A stretch of DNA of 15,511 bases from Propionibacterium sp. (lineage in GTDB: Bacteria; Actinomycetota; Actinomycetes; Propionibacteriales; Propionibacteriaceae), in assembly GCA_022837595.1 (NCBI GenBank), contig JALHFX010000101.1:1-15511 (forward strand), given 5' to 3'. The notes beneath the pieces are model-generated. The model saw only the letters and a list, made by a program, of their open reading frames with translations. It ran no database searches and had not been told where the DNA came from. How positions within the stretch are numbered: position 1 is the first letter of the stretch; each line of letters starts with the position of its first letter. The position numbers were made by a program, and so were the translations under genes. Below, piece after piece: positions 7,544 through 13,387 of the stretch.

Positions 7544-7561
7544 ATCACTTTCCAAAGTGAT
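7544..7561. promoter_or_regulatory. 18-bp palindrome between nitroreductase and tag (candidate operator)
   Basis: ATCACTTT (7544-7551) and AAAGTGAT (7554-7561) are perfect inverted arms around CC. The site starts 14 bp upstream of the nitroreductase ATG and ends 58 bp before the tag ATG. Its size and ACTTTCCAAAGT centre resemble operators of HxlR/MarR-type repressors, which often control nitroreductases; that match is inference, and no such regulator is encoded in the window. Confidence 0.5.
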
Positions 7562-7619
7562 CAACCCCTCAACCGGGCTTGTTATTCCGACCGTGCCAAC
7601 AAGCGGGCAGGATGGTCGC

Positions 7620-8234
7620 ATGGATCTGATCACCGGGGACGATGGGCGAGCCCGTCCGCGATGGGCGACCTCGAGCCCGGAATACCTGGAGTATTACGAC
7701 ACCGAATGGGGCATGCCTGTGCGCGATGAGCGTGGCCTCTTCGAACGGCTCAGCCTGGAAGCCTTCCAGTGCGGGCTCAGTTGGTCGACGATCCTCGCCA
7801 AACGGGAGCGATTCCGTGAGGTCTTCGCCGACTTCGATCCCGATGCGGTCGCGGCCTTCACCGAAACAGATGTCGTCCGGCTGATGGGCGACCCGGGGAT
7901 CATCCGCAATCAGCGCAAGATCGAAGCGACCATCACCAACGCCCAGGCGACCATCCAACTACGTTCTACGGGTGGGCTAACGCGGTTGATCTGGTCGCAT
8001 CTTCCGCAGGCTACCCCCGCTCCCGTGACGATGGCCGAAGTCCGCACGATGTCGGACGAATCAGTGGCGCTGAGCAAGGCCTTGAAGAAGAACGGCTTCC
8101 GATTTGTCGGACCCATCACGGTATACGCACTCATGCAAGCCATCGGCATGGTGGACGACCACCTGGTCGGCTCCTGGCGGCGGTCGTCGTCCGGTGTCTT
8201 CGGACCTGATGGACGAGCGTTGCCACGCGAGTGA
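7620..8234 (+). CDS. tag: DNA-3-methyladenine glycosylase I
   Basis: This enzyme removes 3-methyladenine from alkylated DNA as the first step of base excision repair. The 204-residue product has the Tag core: YLEYYDTEWGMPV at 22-34, LFERLSLEAFQCGLSW at 40-55 with the catalytic-site Glu47, FDPDAVAAF, the DPGIIRNQRKI segment at 91-101, and LKKNGFRFVGPITVYALMQAIGMVDDHLVGSW at the end. The ATG at 7620 follows GCAGGA; the open frame back to 7533 lacks a start signal. Three of the four zinc ligands of E. coli Tag (Cys4, His17, Cys179) align with Pro13, Tyr26 and Ser185, and only His181 is kept. The product may therefore fold without zinc. Confidence 0.92.
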   Translation: MDLITGDDGRARPRWATSSPEYLEYYDTEWGMPVRDERGLFERLSLEAFQCGLSWSTILAKRERFREVFADFDPDAVAAFTETDVVRLMGDPGIIRNQRKIEATITNAQATIQLRSTGGLTRLIWSHLPQATPAPVTMAEVRTMSDESVALSKALKKNGFRFVGPITVYALMQAIGMVDDHLVGSWRRSSSGVFGPDGRALPRE

Positions 8235-8247
8235 GGCCCGGTTGCTT

Positions 8248-8377
8248 GGGCTGGGCGTCCGGCTTGGGCGTGCGCGTTGGACGTCCGGCTCGGGCGTCCG
8301 GGTTGAGCGTACGGGCTGAGCGTCCGGCTTGGGCATCCGGTCTAAGCGTCCTGTTCAGGCGTCTGTCGCGAGCATCC
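8248..8377. repeat. Ten tandem 13-bp units, consensus GGCTTGGGCGTCC
   Basis: Consecutive units begin at 8248, 8261, 8274, 8287, 8300, 8313, 8326, 8339, 8352 and 8365 with no gaps. Units 2, 4 and 7 match the consensus at 12 of 13 positions and agreement falls to 8 of 13 in the last two, so the array decays rightward. It starts 14 bp after the tag stop codon. Because 13 is not a multiple of 3, reading frames across it rotate, giving proline/arginine/leucine-rich open frames that are not credible proteins. Confidence 0.88.
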
Positions 8378-8502
8378 GAAAGTGGCTACCACCAGGTACA
8401 GCCGCCACCACAGCAGCTACCGATAATCGCAACGGCTACAGATAATCGCAGCGGCTGCCGAAAACCACGCCGCCGCCCGCAGCAGCTACCGAAAATCGCA
8501 GC

Positions 8503-8524
8503 GGCTACCGAACTTCCGGTAGCC
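8503..8524. repeat. Hairpin at the orientation switch of the core array
   Basis: GGCTACCG (8503-8510) and CGGTAGCC (8517-8524) are perfect 8-bp inverted arms around AACTTC. They are the last plus-oriented and first minus-oriented core copies, so this is where the array reverses direction. Confidence 0.7.
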
Positions 8525-8633
8525 TGCGCTATTTCCGGTAGCTGCTGCCCAGAGCCGCGTACAAATCGGTAGCCGCTGCACTATGAACCGAGCATTCCGG
8601 TAGCGGCTGACATTTCCGGTAGCCGCTGCACTG

Positions 8634-8791
8634 CGAGCTGAGCATTTCGGTAGCCGGAGCCCAGAACCGCGTACAATTCGGTAGCCGCTGTGCTGGGGAC
8701 CGAGCATTCCGGCGAGCTGAGCATTTCGGTAGCCGGAGCCCAGAACCGCGTACAATTCGGTAGCCGCTGTGCTGGGGACCGAGCATTCCGG
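8634..8791. repeat. Perfect 79-bp tandem duplication inside the core array
   Basis: Copy 1 (8634-8712) and copy 2 (8713-8791) are identical base for base. Each begins CGAGCTGAGCATTTCGG and ends CCGAGCATTCCGG, and carries two whole cores (8648 and 8679; 8727 and 8758). The junction cuts the core at 8710. If one copy is removed, the 31-bp step is restored (8679 to the following core), so the duplication happened after the array formed and is recent. Confidence 0.95.
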
Positions 8792-8860
8792 TAGCCGCTG
8801 TCCAGGGGGCTGAGCATTTCGGTAGCCGCTGGGCCCTCACTCGCCCACCCCACCCGGGAT

Positions 8861-9472
8861 TCAGCCAAACGCTTGGGTAATGACCTCGTCGATCTGGTCC
8901 GGGCTGAGCATGCCGATCCGGGTTTCGCGCACCACACCGTCTGGGCCGATGAAGTAGTGCGCGGGGATCCCCAGGACTCCGTAAGCCGCCGCCAACGAGG
9001 TCTGCGGGTCAGGTACCTGCGGGAAAGTCAGCCCTAAACGCTCCACATATGGTCCGACGACCGACTCCGGCTCACCGACATAGACAGCAATGACCTCGAC
9101 CTCGTCGCCAGCCTGCTTGTGGAAGGCCTGAACATCGGGCGCCTCGGCTCGGCATGCGGTGCACCAGGTCGCCATGAAAACCAGCCAGACCGGGCGTCCA
9201 TGCAAGTCATCCAGCGAGACTTGGCCGCCGTCCGTAGTCATCGCGGTGAACCCGGGAGCCTGCTGCCCGACCACGGGTGCAGCCGAAGCCGACTGCACGT
9301 CGACCTTCGATACCGCAGCTGTGTCTTCGGTGTCGTCGCCGCCTCCCATCACGAGCCAAGCGCCGATCAGCACCGCGAGCGCGGTGATCCCGAGCACGAC
9401 CAAATTGCCTACCCGGCTGCCGCGCACACGCGCTCGCCAACCGGGTTCGGCCCCGGTCGGCGACTCAGGCAT
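8861..9472 (-). CDS. resA: Membrane-anchored TlpA/ResA-type thiol-disulfide oxidoreductase
   Basis: This extracytoplasmic thioredoxin-fold protein reduces the disulfide of apocytochrome haem-binding motifs before haem attachment, fed with electrons by CcdA. The 203-residue product has a short basic N-terminus, one membrane helix at about 23-43, a linker, and then an AhpC/TSA-Redoxin domain. That domain contains FMATWCTACRAEAPD (active Cys104 and Cys107) and the cis-Pro loop GIPAHYF (Pro170). The ATG at 9472 overlaps the 3' end of ccsB by 8 nt. It is the last gene of the nrfH operon; downstream lies the 626-bp repetitive gap. The family is certain; the role in cytochrome maturation follows from the operon. 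Confidence 0.9.
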   Translation of the reverse strand: MPESPTGAEPGWRARVRGSRVGNLVVLGITALAVLIGAWLVMGGGDDTEDTAAVSKVDVQSASAAPVVGQQAPGFTAMTTDGGQVSLDDLHGRPVWLVFMATWCTACRAEAPDVQAFHKQAGDEVEVIAVYVGEPESVVGPYVERLGLTFPQVPDPQTSLAAAYGVLGIPAHYFIGPDGVVRETRIGMLSPDQIDEVITQAFG

Positions 9473-10405
9473 ACGAATGCATCCCGCCGAAGAAGAGGTT
9501 GCCGAAGTAGGTGAAGATAATCGCAGCGAAGCCCAACACGAGCAGCCATGCCGATCGCTTGCCGCGCCAGCCGCCCACTACCCGCGCGTGCAGGTAGGCA
9601 CCGTAGATCAGCCAGGTGACCAATGCTGCAGTTTCCTTCGGATCCCACGACCAGTAGCGTCCCCAGGCAACATTCGCCCAGACCGAACCGAGGATGATCA
9701 TGATGGTCAACATCGGGAAAGTGACGATGACAGCCCGGTAACCGAGGTCGTCCAGCGTTTCCGGCTTCGGCCAGCCGCTCCACTTGACATACGGGCTGAG
9801 CAAATACATCACGGCGGCGCCGAATGCGATCACCGCGGCCCCATAGGCCAGCGCGGCGGTGAAGACGTGCAGCGTGAGCAACGGGCTGTTCTGAAGGGCA
9901 GGCATCAGCGGACTCGCCTCATACGACAAGGTGGACGCGTAGACGAGCATCGCCAGGATCACCGGCAGCACCACCACGGCCAGCGTCCGCACCCGGTAGC
10001 GGTATTCGAAGTAGACCAGCGCGAGGATCATGCCCCACCCGAAAGAGACCGCGAACTCGTAGTGGTTGGCGAACGGGGCATGCCCGGTAGCGAAGAACCT
10101 CGCCAGCAGTGAGCCGGTGAGCGTGATCAGTGCGCCCTGGACGAACTTGCTCGCATACCATGCGACACCGCGCGGACCTTTGTGCCCTGGACGGTAGCCG
10201 CGGCTACCTTGGCAGCACCCTTATCCTGAGCCGCAGACCCACTCGCATCGCTCTGCGTCAGTCCGGCCGCGCCCACCGCGACGGTGGCCCGGGAGCTCTG
10301 TGTCTTGCTGGCACGCGCGCCCAGCAAAGCGACGACATAGGCCACCAGCGCGAAGATCACGAGCACCGTGGTCGCGATCAGCAGAGCCTGGGAGATCTCA
10401 AGCAT
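9465..10405 (-). pseudogene. ccsB: CcsB/CcsA haem-handling protein of System II, frame broken by an apparent -1 shift
   Basis: With ResB, this protein exports haem and ligates it to CXXCH motifs. The N-terminal part, from ATG 10405 after AAAGGG (overlapping the resB stop by 8 nt), encodes a membrane helix (ISQALLIATTVLVIFALVAYV) and a linker in one frame, open to 10127. The remaining part is in the next frame, open from a TAA at 10221-10223: GVAWYASKFVQG, then FFATGHAPFANHYEF, the haem-binding WGRYWSWDPKETAALVTW and the terminal GGMHSYA. That second frame has no ATG, GTG or TTG before 10031. The shift must fall between about 10221 and 10175, around a 16-bp palindrome. Fused, the product would be about 313 residues, normal for the family. 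It could be a sequence error, a real mutation or programmed slippage; the rest of the gene looks intact. Confidence 0.8.
10193..10208. repeat. Perfect 16-bp palindrome within the ccsB frameshift zone
   Basis: GGTAGCCGCGGCTACC is its own reverse complement. With the flanking C at 10192 it contains the CGGTAGCCG core of the 8380-8831 array and an inverted copy beside it. It falls within the interval in which the ccsB reading frame changes. Confidence 0.75.
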
Positions 10406-11894
10406 CGGGCTCATCCCTTTCATCTGTTGCTACTTCTCGGGCAGCCAGCGCGGTCGCCAAACCTTCGCTGACCTCACCGAACTGGCGAGTGAAGCCGGGA
10501 TCCTGACGATCTGGCGAGGCCAGTTGGACCAGCGATCCACCCTCGGGTTCTTCGGTGACGCGGATCCAGATGCGGTGGTGCCGGAAGAACATCGTCGCAC
10601 ACGTACCCACGATCAGCAGCAGGAAGCCGAACCAAACGATACCGGTACCCGGATCACGTTTGACGATCATGCCGGTGTACTGCTGCTCGCGCTCAAAGGT
10701 ATAGCTCAAACCGTCCACCTCGACCGAACCGCCCTGATTGAGCACAGCCGTGCCGAGCGGCGTGTCCGAACCACGCGGATAAACCTCGATCCGTATCTGG
10801 CCCGGCTCGATACCGGTACCGGTACGTCCGGACGCGGAGCCGATCACAAAGAGCTCCTGATCTCGTCCGGGTACCTCCAGCACGCCGTAGCTCAGCGAAC
10901 CATCCTTGGTGTTCCATTCCAGCGGTACGCCACCGTCGAAGATCGCTCGTCCGGACGCATCTGTGATCTGCACAACAGCCGCGATGCCGAAAAACGCCTG
11001 GTGGAACATCACTCCGTCGTACTTCAGCGGTTCGTTGACCCGAACTTCCTGGCGGGCGACCTGCTGGCCATCGGAGTAGAGCACCAGATCGGTGACGTAG
11101 TCTTTCGGGCTGCCGTCCTCGTAGTACGTGTCGGAGAACGACTTCGCTTCGGCGACCAATCCCGTGCCGTAGCCGACTTCGGTGGGGTGCCCGATCGTCA
11201 GGGTGAACTGATCATTGCGGAATCCGGTCAGCGAGCTGACAACGAAGCCCGCCATGATCACGACGAAAGCCGCGTGTGCGACCACGGTGCCGAAGGGCGC
11301 CAGATGCCATTTGTCGGTGTACAGGTTCGCGCCGGGACCACGGTCATCCTCGATGACTCTGACGCGTTTGGCTCTCGCGTCCGCCTTGATGACTTCGACC
11401 GTCTCAGCAAGCGAGCGGGGTGTGGTGAATCGATCATTGAGGCGGGCGCGTCGGAAAAACTCCGCGGTCACTTTGGTGTGCGGATGGAAGGCGGTCTGGG
11501 TCAGCACCGGGAGCCGGTGGGTGGTGCAGGCGATGATGCTGAGCGCGAGCAGTGCCATGACGACCAGGAAGACCGGTGAACTGAAGACGTTGAACAATCC
11601 GACGGCGTTCAGGATCTCCGTCCAGCCGCCGAAGCTCCCGCGCACCGAGGCCAGCCAGCCGTCCAGCGATGCCGGATTGTCGCGGACACCGGCCGGCATC
11701 TGCGGGAACAGCACCCCGAACAGCGCCAGCAGCCCGGACGCCAGAATCAGCACCAGGCCGACCTTCTTGTTATAGAAGAACGCGTAGACAGCGTGCAGCG
11801 CCTGTCTGGGGGCGACGCCGGTGGGGCCGTCCAGGCCGTCTACGGGCTCGTCGGTGATCGCCGGACGAGGACCGTTACCCAGATCAACGCTCAT
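10398..11894 (-). CDS. resB: ResB-type cytochrome c biogenesis protein (System II, Ccs1)
   Basis: ResB is the membrane partner of CcsB in the System II cytochrome c synthetase and is thought to present the apocytochrome. The 498-residue product has a cytosolic N-terminus of about 40 residues, helices at about 45-63 and 107-124, and a third at about 201-222 (VVAHAAFVVIMAGFVVSSL). A large extracytoplasmic domain follows (GFRNDQFTLTIG..., including YDGVMFHQAFFGIAAVVQI), then a fourth helix near 437-456 and an acidic tail. This is the usual ResB plan. The ATG at 11894 follows AAGGAG; ccdA ends 10 nt upstream and ccsB overlaps the stop by 8 nt. Confidence in family and role is high. Confidence 0.93.
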   Translation of the reverse strand: MSVDLGNGPRPAITDEPVDGLDGPTGVAPRQALHAVYAFFYNKKVGLVLILASGLLALFGVLFPQMPAGVRDNPASLDGWLASVRGSFGGWTEILNAVGLFNVFSSPVFLVVMALLALSIIACTTHRLPVLTQTAFHPHTKVTAEFFRRARLNDRFTTPRSLAETVEVIKADARAKRVRVIEDDRGPGANLYTDKWHLAPFGTVVAHAAFVVIMAGFVVSSLTGFRNDQFTLTIGHPTEVGYGTGLVAEAKSFSDTYYEDGSPKDYVTDLVLYSDGQQVARQEVRVNEPLKYDGVMFHQAFFGIAAVVQITDASGRAIFDGGVPLEWNTKDGSLSYGVLEVPGRDQELFVIGSASGRTGTGIEPGQIRIEVYPRGSDTPLGTAVLNQGGSVEVDGLSYTFEREQQYTGMIVKRDPGTGIVWFGFLLLIVGTCATMFFRHHRIWIRVTEEPEGGSLVQLASPDRQDPGFTRQFGEVSEGLATALAAREVATDERDEPDA

Positions 11895-11904
11895 GGTTGC
11901 TCCT

Positions 11905-12627
11905 TCAGATGCCGATTCCGGGGATGAGCCCCGCCAACCGGACGAACAGATTAGTGATCATCAGGAAGCCGATCAACATCAACAGTCCCCCGCTGACGAT
12001 CGAGACCGCGCTGTGGTGCCGGGTGAACCAGGCCAGTCGTCCATTGACCTGAACGGCACCGAGGGCCACCAAGATCAGTGGCAGACCCAACCCCAGGCAA
12101 TAGGCCAGCATCAACAAGATCCCGCGCCCGCTGGTGGAGCTCACGGTAGCCAGCGCCAAGATCCCACCGAGCACCGGACCGATACAGGGCGTCCACCCAG
12201 CCCCGAAGATCAGGCCCATTACGCCCGACCGCAGTATTCCTGCCCCGCCAGGAGCGCCGACCCCGCCGCCCTGTTTGGCGACCGGCATCGGGAGCCGCAC
12301 CATCTGGTTCAGCAGCCGAATATCTATCAAGCCCGCCAAATGTAGGCCCATCACGATCAGCAGCGCGCCACCCACGATGCGCAGCACTCCGGCAGCTGAG
12401 CCCAGCGAGTGCCCGATCACCCCGATGGACGCCCAGAGCGCAACGAAGACCAGGCTGAACCCTGCGACGAAGCTCAGGGTATTGCCCAGCGCCGAGCGTT
12501 TCGAAACTGCCGCCCCGGGTGCCGCGCCGATCAGCTGCCCGACGAAGGCGGGCACGATCGGCAGGAAGCAGGGTGAGGCGAATGATGCCACACCTGCCAA
12601 CAGGGCCAGCGGAATCGTGAGTTCCAT
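11905..12627 (-). CDS. ccdA: CcdA-type cytochrome c biogenesis membrane protein (DsbD-like reductant carrier)
   Basis: CcdA moves electrons from cytosolic thioredoxin across the membrane to ResA-like proteins. The 240-residue product is almost entirely hydrophobic, with six predicted helices and the two redox cysteines in the expected contexts: Cys20 in FASPCFLPIVPAF and Cys148 in GAGWTPCIGPVLGG. The length is normal for CcdA. The ATG at 12627 comes 1 nt after the stop of the upstream TPR gene, with no strong ribosome-binding site, so translation is probably coupled. The neighbours resB, ccsB and resA complete a System II maturation set. Confidence 0.94.
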   Translation of the reverse strand: MELTIPLALLAGVASFASPCFLPIVPAFVGQLIGAAPGAAVSKRSALGNTLSFVAGFSLVFVALWASIGVIGHSLGSAAGVLRIVGGALLIVMGLHLAGLIDIRLLNQMVRLPMPVAKQGGGVGAPGGAGILRSGVMGLIFGAGWTPCIGPVLGGILALATVSSTSGRGILLMLAYCLGLGLPLILVALGAVQVNGRLAWFTRHHSAVSIVSGGLLMLIGFLMITNLFVRLAGLIPGIGI

Positions 12628-12628
12628 T

Positions 12629-13360
12629 TCACGGACCTGTGCTCGGCGTCGGCGAGGCAGCCCGAACCCGTTCGAGGTGGGCCTGGGCCGTGGCAGCTAG
12701 TTCGGAGTTCGGATCGAGTTCGATCACCTTGCCCCAGGCCTCTTCTGCTTTGGCGTAGTCGGGTGGTGTCTGGGCCATGTACAAGAAGCCGAGGTTGTAC
12801 CAGGGTGCCGGATTGTCGGGAGCAACCTGGCCTGCCCGCAGCCAGTGTTCTTGAGCTTGTGCATCCGCGAGGGGATCAGCCTCGATCTGTGATTTGAGCT
12901 GGTTGACTTCTTCTTCGTCGACCTGAGCAAAGGTACTCATGCCGCTCGGCATCGCGGTCATCGAGCCGTGCGGAGCCACGACCTCGTCGCTGGTCGTCAC
13001 ACCATGCTGCTGGATGATGATCACGATCGCTGCCGCCAGCAGTGCCACCAAGACCAGGTTGACTTTGCTGACTCCGCCTACCGTGCCAGAACGCTGCTTC
13101 TTGGGACGAGCACCCCCGGTTGGGGAGGCTGCGGATTGGTCGTCGTCCGCCAAGTTGCCGGTTGCCTCGTCGAAGTCGTCGGCGAACGCCTCAATCCCCA
13201 CGGCATTTGGGTCGTCGGGTTCAGAGGTCTCCCCGAGCAGCGCGAGTTGTTCGTCCGCCCATCCCTTCAGCTGATCGGGCGCTGTGGCCAAGAAACGAGC
13301 CAGTTCCCCGGCATCGATCTGAGCCGAGGAACTGGCGGATGTGTCATGGGGTTTGGGCAC
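12629..13360 (-). CDS. Single-pass membrane protein with C-terminal TPR repeats
   Basis: The 243-residue product has a cytosolic, acidic and Ser/Pro-rich region (1-95), a basic patch (KKQR, 87-90), one membrane helix at about 99-117, a Met/Ser-rich linker, and then a TPR-like domain. The second TPR (185-220, PWYNLGFLYMAQ then AEEAWGKVIELDPNS) is clear; the first (about 151-184) is degenerate. The predicted topology puts the TPRs outside the membrane. TPR proteins such as CcmI/CcmH and NrfG bind apocytochromes in System I, so an apocytochrome chaperone role is inferred from its place between nrfA and ccdA. The start is a GTG at 13360 with AAGGGAG seven nt upstream; there is a 27-nt gap after nrfA. 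Confidence 0.82.
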   Translation of the reverse strand: MPKPHDTSASSSAQIDAGELARFLATAPDQLKGWADEQLALLGETSEPDDPNAVGIEAFADDFDEATGNLADDDQSAASPTGGARPKKQRSGTVGGVSKVNLVLVALLAAAIVIIIQQHGVTTSDEVVAPHGSMTAMPSGMSTFAQVDEEEVNQLKSQIEADPLADAQAQEHWLRAGQVAPDNPAPWYNLGFLYMAQTPPDYAKAEEAWGKVIELDPNSELAATAQAHLERVRAASPTPSTGP

Positions 13361-13387
13361 TCCCTTACTCCCTTGTTGCAGGCGACA

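Larger units (their letters stand above)
8380..8831. repeat. Interspersed 12-bp core array (CAGCGGCTACCG) with 19/31-bp steps
   Basis: About 18 copies of the core are present. Plus-oriented copies start at 8380 (degenerate), 8411, 8430, 8449, 8480 and 8499, at steps of 31, 19, 19, 31 and 19. Minus-oriented copies (low coordinate) are at 8517, 8536, 8567, 8598, 8617, 8648, 8679, 8710 (cut), 8727, 8758, 8789 and 8820, at steps of 19 or 31 except where a duplication junction falls. Each 19-bp unit is core plus a 7-nt A/T-rich linker; each 31-bp unit has 12 extra nt. The long linkers fall into two families, one containing CGCGTACAA and one containing GAGCATT. The array fills the convergent gap between tag and resA. 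No function is known to me. Confidence 0.9.

Noticed and set aside
8380..8831. CRISPR array
   Set aside because: The repeated core is only 12 bp, changes orientation, and its linkers are themselves repeated in two families rather than unique; no cas gene is present.
8378..8860. Plasmid-type replication origin with iterons
   Set aside because: Unit length fits, but there is no rep gene, no DnaA boxes recognised and the surroundings are chromosomal; kept only as a loose analogy.
8231..8937. Open reading frames across the repeats (8231-8572 plus; 8486-8755, 8529-8840 and 8581-8937 minus)
   Set aside because: They rotate through frames every 13, 19, 31 or 79 bp, give low-complexity peptides and have no start signals.
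9465..10031. Separate short gene starting at ATG 10031 for the CcsB C-terminal part
   Set aside because: Conserved CcsB sequence (FFATGHAPFANHYEF) continues upstream of that ATG in the same frame, so it is an internal methionine.
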